A DNA stretch of 64,000 nucleotides from Aliagarivorans taiwanensis DSM 22990 (GCF_000429505.1 NZ_AUBZ01000002.1:211605-275604); one strand, 5' to 3'; positions 8,087-18,086 are shown, counted from the first letter of the stretch. Notes: generated from the letters alone by a model not told the origin. Translations and numbers: made by a program.

Positions 8087-10132
8087 TTAGATGCGAAATT
8101 CCTCGGGGTCGATATCCGACTTTGGTTCAGGCTCGGGTTTTTCTGCCTGATAAGGCAGGCGGATGGAGAAGTGCACCCCTTTGTCGGGCTCACTTTCGAA
8201 GGCGATATAGCCTTTGAGTAGCTGCACCACCAAGTTGTAGACGATATGGGTACCCAGCCCACTGCCGCCTTGGCCACGCTTGGTAGTCACGAAGGGGTCG
8301 AAGATCCGGTTAGCCAGCTCGGGTGGCACTCCGCAGCCGCTATCGCGGTAGTCGATCAACAGCTGCTCGTTCTCGCGTACGATGGAGATGGAGATCTTGC
8401 GCTCGCCCTCCCAGTTGTTAAAGGCATGGGTGACCGAGTTGATGATCAGGTTGGAGTATATCTGGGTAAAGCTGCCGGGGTAGCTATAGAGCTCGAGTTG
8501 GCGGTCGCAGTCTACCACTACCTCGGTATTGGCACGCTTGAGCTTATGGCCAAGTGAGGTGATCACCTGATGGACATTCTCGCTGAGATTAAAGGTGTAG
8601 CAGGCCTCGGAGCTTTGATCGACCGCCACCTGCTTAAAGCTGCTGATTAAGTCAGAGGCGCGTCGCAGGTTGCTTAGCAGCAGCTCAGAGCTTTGGTTAA
8701 GGTTCTCGATGAGATCCTCCATAAAGCTACGACTGAGTTTACCGCTGCTGACGTTCTCTTCCAGCTGCTTGCTCTGCTCTTGCAGGTAGGAAGCGGCGGT
8801 TACGCTGATACCGATGGGGGTGTTGATCTCATGGGCCACACCCGCCACTAGGCTACCCAGCGAGGCCATCTTCTCTGCCTCCACCAGGCTTTGCTGGGCG
8901 TTCTTGAGCTTGTCGAAGGCGCTGGCTAGCTGGCGGTTACTCTCTTCCAGTTTTTCGGTGCGCACTTCCACCTTGTGCTCCAGCTCGTCATTGAGCTGCT
9001 TGATCTCGTTCTCCACCTGTTTGAGCGGCGTGACGTCGTAGCCAAAGGCGATCATCCGGGCGACTTCGTTGCCCTCGTAGAAGGGCACAAAGGTCCAGAT
9101 CAGGGTGTATTGGGTATCGTTTTGATCGCTAAGGGTTAGCTCTTGGTCTTCAATCACCCTCAGCTGGCGCAGCTCGTCCTCGATAAAGTCGCGCTTGTTG
9201 GCATCGACAAACACGCTCAGCCAGCTCTGGCCGACTAGCTCAGCCTGATGGAAGCCGGTAAGCATCACCCCGGCCGGGTTGACGTTGATAATGTCGAGGT
9301 GGTTGTCCAGCGTCACGATAATCGCGTTACTGGCATTAATAATGGTGGCCGAGAAGTCACGCTCTTTTTCTAGCTGCTCGGTGGCCTTGAGTCGTTGTTC
9401 GAACTCGTGATTGATCTTAAAGGTCATCTGGTTGAGGGTATTAACCAGCTCACTAAGCTCATCGTTGCGGGTACGGCCGTGACCGAGTTCCAGTGGCGCG
9501 CCCAGATTATCTAAATCAAGGTTACGGGTGTATTCCACAATGGTGTTGAGGTGGCGCACAATCACGTAGTAGATGATAAACAGGATCACAATCGAGACCA
9601 CCAGGGTCTTGATGGTCTGGCTGATCAGGATCAGCATGGCCTTTTCCCACAGCCGCTTATAAACCTGATCCAGAGAGGCGGCCACAAACAGCTTACCAAC
9701 CAACTCGCCTTGATAACTCAGCTCAAACTCCTGCTGCAGGTCGTAGCGCTCGGAGGAGCGGCCGCGCGCTAATAAAGGTACTTCCGAGCTACCGAGGATC
9801 TCTTTAACCAGCACGTACTGCATATTCGGCAGATTCATAATCCCTTCAATCTGCACCTGTACCTGCTCTTCATCGAGGTTCCACAAACTGGCTGCGATGG
9901 GCTGCAGAAAGCTCACCTCGATCTGGGCGATGCTGTCCTTAATCACTTTTACATCTTGGCGGTAGTCGTAGCGTAGCTGGATAAGGGTAATGACCAGCGC
10001 CAGCAGGGTGGAGCAGATCAAGATATAGGAAAGCATCCGTAGTGAGAGGCTGTTGGTTCCCTTGTTCAGGGCCAGTTTTTTGATGAGGCTGGTTTGGTCT
10101 TCTGGAACCAGATCATGCTCGGTGTGCTCCAT
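8087..10132 (-). CDS. Orphan PAS-domain sensor histidine kinase
   Basis: 681 aa inner-membrane sensor kinase. Order of parts: membrane helix (about 33-53), periplasmic sensor (54-165), second helix (166-193), HAMP (195-245), PAS (260-370, with NVNPAGVMLTG), coiled coil (372-420), phosphoacceptor H434 in GVAHEINTP, N box NLIINSVTHAF, G1 DSGCGVP, F box FDPFVTTK and G2 GSGLGTHIV. The HEINTP-type H box resembles DctB-like kinases. There is no receiver or Hpt domain and no response regulator in either neighbour, so the partner is encoded elsewhere. The signal is unknown. It is divergent from prlC. Confidence 0.85.
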   Translation of the reverse strand: MEHTEHDLVPEDQTSLIKKLALNKGTNSLSLRMLSYILICSTLLALVITLIQLRYDYRQDVKVIKDSIAQIEVSFLQPIAASLWNLDEEQVQVQIEGIMNLPNMQYVLVKEILGSSEVPLLARGRSSERYDLQQEFELSYQGELVGKLFVAASLDQVYKRLWEKAMLILISQTIKTLVVSIVILFIIYYVIVRHLNTIVEYTRNLDLDNLGAPLELGHGRTRNDELSELVNTLNQMTFKINHEFEQRLKATEQLEKERDFSATIINASNAIIVTLDNHLDIINVNPAGVMLTGFHQAELVGQSWLSVFVDANKRDFIEDELRQLRVIEDQELTLSDQNDTQYTLIWTFVPFYEGNEVARMIAFGYDVTPLKQVENEIKQLNDELEHKVEVRTEKLEESNRQLASAFDKLKNAQQSLVEAEKMASLGSLVAGVAHEINTPIGISVTAASYLQEQSKQLEENVSSGKLSRSFMEDLIENLNQSSELLLSNLRRASDLISSFKQVAVDQSSEACYTFNLSENVHQVITSLGHKLKRANTEVVVDCDRQLELYSYPGSFTQIYSNLIINSVTHAFNNWEGERKISISIVRENEQLLIDYRDSGCGVPPELANRIFDPFVTTKRGQGGSGLGTHIVYNLVVQLLKGYIAFESEPDKGVHFSIRLPYQAEKPEPEPKSDIDPEEFRI

Positions 10133-10298
10133 TCACCCGTCCTTGCTTCGTGCTGTGGAGTTGTAGTTATGCTTATCGCAATCATAGTCCAAACGCTCAC
10201 TATGTAAACTGGCTAAGTGATTAGCCGACTTGAATTTCTTGGTGTAAACCCGCATCTTTTTAGTTTGTCCGCCAAGTTGGCCAGCCCAAGGAATTCAA

Positions 10299-12332
10299 AT
10301 GAGCAACCCATTACTCTGTATTACCGGATTACCGCCTTTTAGCGAGATTAAACCTGAGCATGTTAAACCTGCTGTAGAGCAAGCGATTGCAGACTGCCGC
10401 GAGGTGATCGAGCAGGTAGTGGCAGAGGCCGAGCCTAGCTGGGAGAACCTGATCCTGCCGCTGGACGAAGTGAACGACAAGCTGAGCCGCTTGTGGTCGC
10501 CGGTCAGCCATATGAATGCGGTGGTCAACAGCAAGGAGCTACGCGAGGCCTATGAGTCTTGCTTGGGCATGCTGTCTGAGTACTCCACCTTTGTCGGCCA
10601 GCATAGCGGCCTGTATCAGGCCTACGAGAAGCTGGCGGCCAGTGAGGCCTTTGCCGCCTACTCGCCAGCCCAGCAGAAATCCATCGACGATGCCCTACGC
10701 GATTTTAAACTGTCGGGGATTGCTCTAGAGAGCGACAAACAGCAGCGCTATGGCGAGATTGTGGCGCGTCTATCGGAGCTTAGCTCCAGTTTCTCTAACA
10801 ATGTGCTCGATGCTACCGTCGCCTGGCAAAAACAGGTTGCTGATGAAGCCGAGCTGGCTGGCCTGCCAGAATCAGCGCTGGCTGCCGCCAAGCAAGCCGC
10901 AGAGCTGAAAGAGCTCGACGGTTACCTGCTGACGCTGGAGTTCCCCAGCTATCTGGCGGTGATGACCTACGCCGATAAACGCGAGCTGCGCGAAGAGGTG
11001 TACCGCGCCTTCTGTACCCGCGCGTCGGAAAACGGTCCGCATCAAGATCAGTACGACAACACCGCCATCATTGAAGAAGAGCTGGCCCTGCGCCAAGAGC
11101 TGGCTGCGCTACTTGGCTTTGAAAGCTACGCGCACAAATCTCTGGCCACCAAGATGGCAGAATCCCCTGAGCAGGTGCTGGGCTTTCTAGAAGACCTCGG
11201 CAAACGCTCCAAGCCACAAGCCGAGCGAGAGCTAGCTGAGCTGCTGGCCTTTGCCAAGCAAGAGCATGGTGTGGAGGAGTTGGCCGCCTGGGATATCGCT
11301 TACTATGGCGAGAAGCTCAAGCAGCATACCTACTCTATCTCCGATGAGCTGCTACGCCCTTACTTCCCTGAAGATCGGGTACTGAGCGGCCTGTTCGAAG
11401 TAGTTAAGCGCCTGTTCAAGGTTGAGGTGAAAGAGCGCCAAGGCGTGGATAGCTGGCATGACGATGTGCGCTTCTTCGAGCTGTTCGATGAGAACGGTGC
11501 GCTGCGCGGTAGCTTTTACCTAGACCTGTATGCCCGCGAGCACAAGCGCGGCGGCGCCTGGATGGATGAGTGCATTGGCCGCCGGGTCGACGCGCAAGGT
11601 CAGGTGATCCTGCCGGTGGCCTACCTGACTTGTAACTTCAACAAGCCAGTGGGCGATAAGCCAGCGCTGTTCACCCACGACGAAGTAGTCACCTTGTTCC
11701 ACGAATTTGGCCATGGCATCCACCATATGCTTACGCAAGTGGATGTGGCTGCGGTGTCGGGCATCAACGGTGTGGCCTGGGATGCGGTTGAGTTGCCAAG
11801 CCAGTTCCTCGAGAACTGGTGCTGGGAAGAGCAAGCGCTAGCGTTTATCTCTGGCCACTATCAAAGCGGTGAGCCGCTGCCTCACGAGCTGCTTGAGAAG
11901 ATGCTGGCAGCCAAGAACTTCCAGTCGGCGATGATGATGGTGCGCCAGCTAGAGTTCGCAATTTTTGATTTCGAGCTGCATGCCCAGAGTGCGCTGCAAG
12001 GTTCGGTGCAGGAGTATCTGGACAAGGTGCGTGAGCGCGTGGCGGTAATCATCCCACCGGCGTTTAACCGCTTCCAGAATAGCTTTAGCCACATCTTTGC
12101 CGGTGGCTATAGCGCGGGTTACTACAGCTACAAGTGGGCTGAAGTGCTATCGGCGGATGCCTTCTCACTATTTGAAGAAGAGGGGATCTTCAACCCAGAC
12201 ACCGGCCGCTCGTTTATGCAGAATATCTTGGAGAAAGGTGGCTCAGAGAAGCCGATGGCCTTGTTCAAGGCCTTCCGTGGTCGCGAACCCGAGGTTGATG
12301 CGTTGCTGCGTCACAGCGGAATTAGCGCCTAG
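10299..12332 (+). CDS. prlC: Oligopeptidase A (M3 metallopeptidase)
   Basis: 677 aa, the length of E. coli PrlC/OpdA. A cytoplasmic zinc endopeptidase that degrades short peptides, including cleaved signal peptides. The zinc motif HEFGH is at residues 468-472, with the downstream Glu ligand in the following helix (AWDAVELPSQFLENW) and the M3-type C-terminal Tyr/Gly-rich stretch GGYSAGYYSYKWAEVL. The start ATG at 10299 has a purine-rich leader (AAGGAATTCAA). The MscS gene follows 66 nt downstream with a hairpin between. Confidence 0.95.
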   Translation: MSNPLLCITGLPPFSEIKPEHVKPAVEQAIADCREVIEQVVAEAEPSWENLILPLDEVNDKLSRLWSPVSHMNAVVNSKELREAYESCLGMLSEYSTFVGQHSGLYQAYEKLAASEAFAAYSPAQQKSIDDALRDFKLSGIALESDKQQRYGEIVARLSELSSSFSNNVLDATVAWQKQVADEAELAGLPESALAAAKQAAELKELDGYLLTLEFPSYLAVMTYADKRELREEVYRAFCTRASENGPHQDQYDNTAIIEEELALRQELAALLGFESYAHKSLATKMAESPEQVLGFLEDLGKRSKPQAERELAELLAFAKQEHGVEELAAWDIAYYGEKLKQHTYSISDELLRPYFPEDRVLSGLFEVVKRLFKVEVKERQGVDSWHDDVRFFELFDENGALRGSFYLDLYAREHKRGGAWMDECIGRRVDAQGQVILPVAYLTCNFNKPVGDKPALFTHDEVVTLFHEFGHGIHHMLTQVDVAAVSGINGVAWDAVELPSQFLENWCWEEQALAFISGHYQSGEPLPHELLEKMLAAKNFQSAMMMVRQLEFAIFDFELHAQSALQGSVQEYLDKVRERVAVIIPPAFNRFQNSFSHIFAGGYSAGYYSYKWAEVLSADAFSLFEEEGIFNPDTGRSFMQNILEKGGSEKPMALFKAFRGREPEVDALLRHSGISA

Positions 12333-12343
12333 GTAACAGCTTT

Positions 12344-12370
12344 GCCGCTGCGCAGGTACGGTGCAGCGGC
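12344..12370 (+). other. Intercistronic hairpin between prlC and the MscS gene
   Basis: GCCGCTGC (12344-12351) pairs with GCAGCGGC (12363-12370). There is no T run after it, so it is more likely an mRNA-stabilising or processing hairpin, or a weak rho-dependent pause, than an intrinsic terminator. Confidence 0.4.
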
Positions 12371-12398
12371 TGCAATACAGGGAAGAAGGACCCGCAAA

Positions 12399-13511
12399 AT
12401 GGAAGAGCTCTATCAGTGGTTGGAGCAACAAACCACATACCTGGAAACCAGTAATTGGCTGGTTGATGTTTCAGTCGTGTTATCCATCACCGTAGTGGCT
12501 TTCGTGGCTTGGCGCATGCTCGCGTCACGCTTAGAACGGTTGGCTGCAGGCACTCGCTACCGGTGGGATGAAGCCGTATGGTTCGCCCTGTGGAAGCCGA
12601 TCAACTGGTTGATTGCAGTAGTGGGCCTGTCGCTGGTAGCGACGGTGTTCGCCAAGCAGTTAGACCCAGACGTCGCCCAGTTAATACCATTTAGCCGCAA
12701 GATTGCGGTGGTGATGATGCTAACTTGGGCCGCGCTGCGCTTTATTCGTAAGGCCGAGCAGGTGTTGGTGAACGAGCAGCATCGTGACCAAACCACGGTA
12801 TTGGCCGTAGGCAAGCTGCTGCGGGCATCAGTGGTTATCCTGATGCTGCTGGCGGTGATGCAGATCCTCGGTTTTAGCATCTCTGGTGTGCTGGCCTTCG
12901 GCGGTATGGGTGGTCTGATTGTCGGTATGGCGGCAAAAGATCTGCTGTCGAACTTCTTTGGCGCGCTGATCATCTATCTGGACAAGCCCTTCAAGGTGGG
13001 CGACTGGGTGCGCTCGCCGGATCGCAGCATCGAAGGCACCGTCGAGAACATCGGCTGGCGGGTCACTCGCATTCGTACCTTCGACAAGCGCCCGCTGTAT
13101 ATCCCCAATGCGATCTTCTCCAGCATTGTGGTGGAGAACCCGAGCCGAATGAGCCACCGCCGAATCAAAGAGACCATCGGTATCCGCTACGGCGATGCCG
13201 CCAAGATGCAGGTGATTGTTGAGCAGGTCAAACAGATGCTGGAGCAGCATCCGGAGATAGATACGACGCAAACCCTGATGGTCAACTTCGATGCCTTCGG
13301 TCCGTCCTCGCTGGATTTCTTTATCTATACCTTCACCAAAACCACCAACTGGGTGAAGTACCATCAGGTGAAACAGGACGTGCTGAATAAAATTGTCGCC
13401 ATCGTTGAGGCCCATGGCGCTGAGTTTGCCTTCCCAACGCGCACCTTGCATGTGGTAGCGGAGGGTGCTGAGCAAAGCCTTAACTCGCAACTAAGCAGTG
13501 TGGGTGAATAA
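12399..13511 (+). CDS. MscS-family mechanosensitive channel
   Basis: 370 aa. A small-conductance mechanosensitive channel of the YnaI/YbdG type that releases solutes on hypo-osmotic shock. There are about four N-terminal membrane helices (from residue 23 on), then the pore helix with the Gly/Ala-rich packing motif (GVLAFGGMGGLIVGMAAKD) and the cytoplasmic beta domain opening with DKPFKVGDWV and EGTVENIGWRVTRIRT. The ATG at 12399 is preceded by AAGGA at 9 nt; the in-frame ATG at 12342 would add 19 residues derived from the intercistronic hairpin. No terminator separates it from prlC. Confidence 0.88.
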   Translation: MEELYQWLEQQTTYLETSNWLVDVSVVLSITVVAFVAWRMLASRLERLAAGTRYRWDEAVWFALWKPINWLIAVVGLSLVATVFAKQLDPDVAQLIPFSRKIAVVMMLTWAALRFIRKAEQVLVNEQHRDQTTVLAVGKLLRASVVILMLLAVMQILGFSISGVLAFGGMGGLIVGMAAKDLLSNFFGALIIYLDKPFKVGDWVRSPDRSIEGTVENIGWRVTRIRTFDKRPLYIPNAIFSSIVVENPSRMSHRRIKETIGIRYGDAAKMQVIVEQVKQMLEQHPEIDTTQTLMVNFDAFGPSSLDFFIYTFTKTTNWVKYHQVKQDVLNKIVAIVEAHGAEFAFPTRTLHVVAEGAEQSLNSQLSSVGE

Positions 13512-13588
13512 CTATTCGTTTTACTTGCGTATGTTTATGATGCATTAGTGAATGTTCTGGCGATTCTTTGGCCATGTAAGAGCATTAT

Positions 13589-13635
13589 GCTGGGTTTGGA
13601 AGAGAATCCCTTAAATTCGGGGGACTAAACCCAGC
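13589..13635. repeat. Hairpin-forming inverted repeat downstream of the MscS gene
   Basis: GCTGGGTTT (13589-13597) pairs with AAACCCAGC (13627-13635), 9 bp exact. An inner pairing of AATCCC with CGGGGGA is possible. No T run follows on the plus strand. It could be a weak terminator for the channel gene or a structured RNA element. Confidence 0.5.
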
Positions 13636-13800
13636 AAATTGGATGAATGTATAAAATAACGACAAGATTTTTCAATGCTGCGCAAATGGCAGTGCAATGT
13701 GCTGTCAAAGCATGACATCGTTCTAAAACCCCTCTGAATATCCTTCAAATGACAGTGATTAACTGGGCGTGAATAGTCACATCCTCTGCCTGCCCGACCC

Positions 13801-13870
13801 CGCTAGCTTGTGTCGTTATCCGCTATTGAGGTAAAACAGAGCTGTAATAACAACGACACAATGGCTAGCG
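13801..13870. promoter_or_regulatory. Long inverted repeat in the livJ leader, possible operator pair
   Basis: TTGTGTCGTT (13808-13817) is repeated as its exact complement AACGACACAA (13852-13861), centre to centre 44 bp, about four helical turns. Outer bases also match (CGCTAGC at 13801-13807 and GCTAGCG at 13864-13870). It ends about 67 nt before the livJ start. Either two DNA sites for a dimeric regulator or a long RNA hairpin would fit. Confidence 0.55.
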
Positions 13871-13937
13871 CTGTGCCCTTTTGGTAGCCAGCGACTCGCC
13901 GTATCGCAAACACAATCTACGTTACATGGAGCGAACG

Positions 13938-15035
13938 ATGAATAAATGGAAGACCTGTGTCTTAGCCTCGGCGGTATCGGCTGCTTTACTTGGAGCGGGC
14001 GCTGCGAACGCCGCTACCGTTAAAGTGGCGGTTGCAGGCCCGGTAACCGGCCCTGTTGCTCAGTATGGTGATATGCAATTCGCCGGTGCTGGCATCGCTC
14101 AAGACTTACTTGATGGCGAAACCAAGCTGGAAGTCGTGGTTTACGATGATGCCTGTGAGCCTAAGCAAGCGGTCGCGGTAGCCAACAAGATCATCAATGA
14201 CGGCATTCAATACGTAATCGGCCACCTGTGTTCAGGTGCCACCCAGCCAGCTTCTGACGTATACGAAGACGAAGGTGTGCTGATGATTACTCCAGCAGCA
14301 ACCAGCCCTGACATTACTGCTCGTGGCCACGAGCTGGTGTTCCGCACCATCGGCCTGGATAGCGACCAAGGCCCAACCGCAGCACGCTACATTCTGACCA
14401 GCGTTAAGCCATCAAAAGTAGCGGTTATCCACGATAAGCAGCAGTACGGTGAAGGTATCGCCACCTCGGTGAAGCAAGAGCTGGAAGCGGCTGGCACCGA
14501 GGTTGTTGCCTTTGAAGGTGTGACTGCCGGTGACAAAGACTTTTCAGCCCTTATCGCCAAGCTTAAGCGCTTGAACGTTGATTTCGTTTACTACGGTGGC
14601 TACCACCCTGAGCTGGGCCTGCTGTTGCGTCAGTCTTATGAGCAAGGTTTGGAAGCGCGTTACATGGGCCCCGAAGGCGTAGGTAACAAAGATATCTCGG
14701 CGATTGCCCAAGAAGCCTCTGAAGGCCTGCTGGTTACCCTGCCTAAGAAATACGACCTGGTTCCAGCGAACGCCCCAATCGTCGATGCGCTGAAAGCCAA
14801 GGGTGAAGACCCAACTGGCCCATTCGTATGGACCGCCTATGCCGCAATGCAGGCGATTCAAGCGGGTGTCACTGCGGCGGGTGATGACCCAGAAGCCGTG
14901 GCTGAATACCTACGCGCTAACACTGTGGATACCGTCATGGGCCCTCTGCAGTGGGACGATAAAGGCGACCTGAAAGGGTTCGACTTTGGCGTGTTCAGCT
15001 GGCACGCCGATGGCACCTCTTCGGTGGCTGAGTAA
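13938..15035 (+). CDS. livJ: Periplasmic branched-chain amino acid-binding protein
   Basis: 365 aa. The soluble receptor of the ABC importer, LivJ/LivK class, which captures Leu, Ile or Val in the periplasm. It has a signal peptide (cleavage after ANA near residue 25), then the type I periplasmic-binding fold opening with [17 protein letters not shown] and the ligand-site segments [11 protein letters not shown] and [10 protein letters not shown]. Start chosen at the ATG 13938 (GGAG 8 nt upstream), which gives a proper signal peptide; the in-frame ATG at 13881 would add 19 polar residues. It heads the operon and is separated from livH by a GC-rich hairpin, which normally leaves extra mRNA for the abundant binding protein. 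Confidence 0.92.
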   Translation: MNKWKTCVLASAVSAALLGAGAANAATVKVAVAGPVTGPVAQYGDMQFAGAGIAQDLLDGETKLEVVVYDDACEPKQAVAVANKIINDGIQYVIGHLCSGATQPASDVYEDEGVLMITPAATSPDITARGHELVFRTIGLDSDQGPTAARYILTSVKPSKVAVIHDKQQYGEGIATSVKQELEAAGTEVVAFEGVTAGDKDFSALIAKLKRLNVDFVYYGGYHPELGLLLRQSYEQGLEARYMGPEGVGNKDISAIAQEASEGLLVTLPKKYDLVPANAPIVDALKAKGEDPTGPFVWTAYAAMQAIQAGVTAAGDDPEAVAEYLRANTVDTVMGPLQWDDKGDLKGFDFGVFSWHADGTSSVAE

Positions 15036-15043
15036 CCTCCAAG

Positions 15044-15068
15044 CAGCGCCCGCTTAACGCGGGCGCTG
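15044..15068 (+). terminator. GC-rich hairpin between livJ and livH (partial terminator)
   Basis: A 10-bp stem CAGCGCCCGC/GCGGGCGCTG around TTAAC, followed by TCCTGTTCT, a poor U tract. Best read as a partial terminator or 3' stabiliser that sets livJ expression above the transporter genes. Confidence 0.6.
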
Positions 15069-15128
15069 TCCTGTTCTATATGCAACAGTATCCGCTACCG
15101 TACGGCTACCTTGCAGTTTGGATGAACC

Positions 15129-16055
15129 ATGTCTGAGCAACTTTTTTATTTTCTACAGCAGCTAACTAATGGCCTGACCATTGGTAGCACTTACGCCTTG
15201 ATCGCGATTGGCTATACCATGGTCTACGGGATTATCGGCATGATTAACTTCGCCCACGGCGAGGTCTACATGATTGGCTCCTACGTCTCGTTTATCGTAT
15301 TGGCCGGTCTGGCGATGCTGGGGATTGATGCCTTACCGGTGTTAATCGCAGGCGCCTTTATTATCAGTATGATTGTCACCAGCGTGTATGGCTGGAGTAT
15401 CGAAAAGATCGCCTATCGCCCGGTGCGTGGTGGTAACCGTTTGATTGCCCTTATCTCGGCAATCGGTATGTCGATCTTTCTACAGAATTTAGTGCGCTTG
15501 GCACAGGGCAGTCGCGATATTGCCATGCCGCGCATGATTAAAGGTGGCTGGACCTTCGGCTCGGAAGCCGGTTTCCAGTGGAGCATCTCCTATATGCAGC
15601 TGGTGATCTTCGCGGTCACCTTTGCGGCGATGACCGCGCTGACCCTGTTTATCTCCCGCTCTCGGATGGGCCGTGCTTGTCGCGCCTGTAGCGAAGATAT
15701 CTCGATGGCCAACCTGCTGGGCATCGACACCAACCGGGTGATCTCACTGACCTTCATCATCGGTGCCGCACTGGCAGCAGTGGCCGGTGTACTACTGGGC
15801 ATGTACTACGGCGTGATTAATCCTTACATCGGCTTTATGGCTGGCCTGAAGGCCTTTACCGCAGCAGTATTGGGCGGGATTGGCTCAATCCCCGGGGCCG
15901 TGCTAGGTGGCTTGCTGCTGGGCATCACCGAGGCGATTACCGCGGGTTATTTCAGTACCGAATATAAGGATGTGGTCTCCTTCGGCTTACTCTGTTTTGT
16001 TCTGTTGTTTATGCCGACTGGCATACTCGGTAAGCCTGAGGTGGAAAAAGTATGA
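15129..16055 (+). CDS. livH: Branched-chain amino acid ABC transporter permease LivH
   Basis: 308 aa. Inner-membrane permease of the Liv importer, with about eight hydrophobic segments. Family marks are the early [21 protein letters not shown] and [14 protein letters not shown], and the EAA-like cytoplasmic loop ([23 protein letters not shown]) that contacts the ATPases. The stop overlaps the livM start by 4 nt (ATGA), indicating coupled translation of the two permeases. Confidence 0.95.
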   Translation: MSEQLFYFLQQLTNGLTIGSTYALIAIGYTMVYGIIGMINFAHGEVYMIGSYVSFIVLAGLAMLGIDALPVLIAGAFIISMIVTSVYGWSIEKIAYRPVRGGNRLIALISAIGMSIFLQNLVRLAQGSRDIAMPRMIKGGWTFGSEAGFQWSISYMQLVIFAVTFAAMTALTLFISRSRMGRACRACSEDISMANLLGIDTNRVISLTFIIGAALAAVAGVLLGMYYGVINPYIGFMAGLKAFTAAVLGGIGSIPGAVLGGLLLGITEAITAGYFSTEYKDVVSFGLLCFVLLFMPTGILGKPEVEKV

Positions 16056-17311
16056 GTAAGCAAGTAATTGTTAATGCGCTGATTTCTGCTGTTACCTTCC
16101 TGGTGCTGGCGGGTTGGCTGTTGGGCATTTCGATGCAAGCGGAGCCGGGCGGTGTACAACTGGTGTTTGCCGAGCCATCACACCTGCACTGGCTGTGGGG
16201 CGGTATGGCGGCGGTGTTCTTTGGCCAGCTATTCCTGCCTAATCTGTTTGGTAAGCTGCGAAGTGGCGTGAGTGCTAATAAGCCGAGCTTCAAACTGCCG
16301 AGTATGGACCGTAAAGGTGGCAACCTTATCGCCTGCTTTGTGTTGGCCGGTGCGATTATCTGGCCGTTTATGGTGAGCCGTGGCTCGGTGGACTTGGCGA
16401 CCTTGACCCTGATCTACGTGATGCTCGGCTTGGGCCTAAACGTGGTGGTGGGCCTCGCCGGTCTGCTGGATTTGGGCTACGTGGGCTTCTACGCGGTTGG
16501 TGCTTATAGCTATGCGCTACTGGCTGCTGAAGGCTGGGGTTTTTGGACCTGTCTGCCTATCGCTGGTGCGATGGCGGCGCTGTTTGGCTTCCTGCTGGGC
16601 TTCCCGGTATTGCGGCTGCGGGGCGACTATCTGGCGATTGTGACCCTCGGTTTTGGTGAGATTATTCGTCTATTGCTGAACAACCTCACCGAGCTCACCG
16701 GTGGTCCGAATGGGATCAGTGGTATCGCCAAACCCACCCTGTTTGGTCTGGAGTTTAACCGCAAGCTCAAAGATGGCGGTTTCGATACCTTCCATAACTT
16801 CTTTGATATCTCCTACAACTCCCAGTACAAGGTGATCTTCCTATACCTGATGGCGCTGTTGCTGGTGGTGCTGACGATTATCGTGATCAACCGCCTGCTA
16901 CGTATGCCAATTGGTCGCGCCTGGGAGGCCTTGCGGGAAGATGAGATCGCTTGTCGCTCATTGGGCCTCAGCCCCACCGTGGTGAAACTGAGTGCCTTTA
17001 CCATTGGCGCTGCCTTTGCCGGTTTTGCCGGTAGCTTCTTTGCGGCGCGTCAGGGCTTTATCAGTCCAGAGTCGTTCACCTTTATCGAGTCGGCGATCAT
17101 TCTGGCGATTGTGGTACTTGGCGGTATGGGCTCGCAGATCGGGGTGATTCTCGCCGCGATCATGATGACGGTACTGCCGGAGCTGGCGCGTGAGTTTAAC
17201 GAGTACCGGATGCTGATGTTCGGTTTGATGATGGTGTTTATGATGATTTGGCGCCCACAGGGGCTGTTGCCAATGAGCCGTCCCCACATGCAGCTAAAGC
17301 AGGAGGCCTAA
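16052..17311 (+). CDS. livM: Branched-chain amino acid ABC transporter permease LivM
   Basis: 419 aa, close to enterobacterial LivM, which has an N-terminal extension relative to LivH. The first two helices (about 7-27 and 45-65) belong to that extension; the core begins near residue 110 with [30 protein letters not shown]. The coupling loop reads [21 protein letters not shown]. It pairs with LivH to form the membrane channel. livG follows after 1 nt. Confidence 0.95.
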   Translation: MSKQVIVNALISAVTFLVLAGWLLGISMQAEPGGVQLVFAEPSHLHWLWGGMAAVFFGQLFLPNLFGKLRSGVSANKPSFKLPSMDRKGGNLIACFVLAGAIIWPFMVSRGSVDLATLTLIYVMLGLGLNVVVGLAGLLDLGYVGFYAVGAYSYALLAAEGWGFWTCLPIAGAMAALFGFLLGFPVLRLRGDYLAIVTLGFGEIIRLLLNNLTELTGGPNGISGIAKPTLFGLEFNRKLKDGGFDTFHNFFDISYNSQYKVIFLYLMALLLVVLTIIVINRLLRMPIGRAWEALREDEIACRSLGLSPTVVKLSAFTIGAAFAGFAGSFFAARQGFISPESFTFIESAIILAIVVLGGMGSQIGVILAAIMMTVLPELAREFNEYRMLMFGLMMVFMMIWRPQGLLPMSRPHMQLKQEA

Positions 17312-17312
17312 G

Positions 17313-18077
17313 ATGAGTCTATTACTCGATGTAACCGGCCTAACCATGCGCTTTGGTGGTCTGTTGGCAGTGGACAACGTGGCCTTGCGCCTACACGAAA
17401 AAGAAGTGGTATCGGTGATCGGCCCCAATGGCGCCGGTAAAACCACGGTGTTTAACTGCCTGACTGGCTTCTACCAACCGACCTCCGGGCAGATCGTTTA
17501 TCGCGGCGAGCATTTAGAGGGCATGAAGGGCCATCTGATTGCTCGCAAAGGCATTGTGCGTACCTTCCAGCATGTTCGCTTGTTCAAGGACATGACAGTG
17601 GTTGAGAACCTGCTGGTGGCGCAGCATCGCCATCTGGATACTAACTTCTTTTCGGGCCTGCTTAACACCAAGCGTTTTCGTAAGAGTGAGCGCAGCGCAC
17701 TGGAGTTCGCCAAGTACTGGCTCGATAAGGTGGGGCTAACCGAGTTTGCCAACCGTAAGGCCGGCAACTTGGCCTATGGCCAGCAGCGCCGCTTGGAGAT
17801 TGCCCGCTGTATGGTCACCCGCCCTGAGATCTTGATGCTGGACGAGCCGGCTGCCGGCCTAAACCCGCGTGAAACGGAAGATCTGGATCGGCTGATTCTG
17901 GAGTTGCGTGACCAAGAAGATGTCTCGATTTTGCTGATTGAGCACGACATGAAGCTGGTGATGGGCATCTCCGATCGCATCTACGTGGTAAACCAAGGCT
18001 GTCCGCTAGCTGATGGTACGCCGGAGCAGGTGCGTAATAACCCCGAGGTGATCAAAGCCTATCTGGGCGAGTTCTAG
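17313..18077 (+). CDS. livG: Branched-chain amino acid ABC transporter ATPase LivG
   Basis: 254 aa. One of two ATPases of the Liv importer. Walker A GPNGAGKTT at residues 37-45, Walker B LMLDEPAAGLNP, and the switch His in IEHDMKLV. The signature is the degenerate LAYGQQRRLEIAR that is usual for LivG, where the LSGGQ consensus is replaced by AYGQQ. The C-terminal extension with KAYLGEF is also typical of the Liv/Urt ATPase family. Confidence 0.95.
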   Translation: MSLLLDVTGLTMRFGGLLAVDNVALRLHEKEVVSVIGPNGAGKTTVFNCLTGFYQPTSGQIVYRGEHLEGMKGHLIARKGIVRTFQHVRLFKDMTVVENLLVAQHRHLDTNFFSGLLNTKRFRKSERSALEFAKYWLDKVGLTEFANRKAGNLAYGQQRRLEIARCMVTRPEILMLDEPAAGLNPRETEDLDRLILELRDQEDVSILLIEHDMKLVMGISDRIYVVNQGCPLADGTPEQVRNNPEVIKAYLGEF

Positions 18078-18086
18078 GAGAGGACG

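Larger units (their letters stand above)
13512..13937 (+). other. Long non-coding region upstream of the liv operon
   Basis: 426 bp without a supportable gene. It holds two inverted-repeat structures (13589-13635 and 13801-13870, listed separately). No promoter with both good hexamers could be read. No leader peptide rich in Leu, Ile or Val was recognised, so classic ribosome-mediated attenuation is not supported. The region is long enough to hold a regulated promoter and a 5' leader for livJ. Confidence 0.6.

Noticed and set aside
12828..13490. 220-aa open frame on the minus strand
   Set aside because: Antisense to the MscS channel gene; His-rich, low-complexity translation typical of the mirror of a hydrophobic gene, and no ribosome site.
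15044..15068. True end of the liv transcript after livJ
   Set aside because: The hairpin lacks a good U tract and livHMGF have no visible promoter, so read-through is expected.
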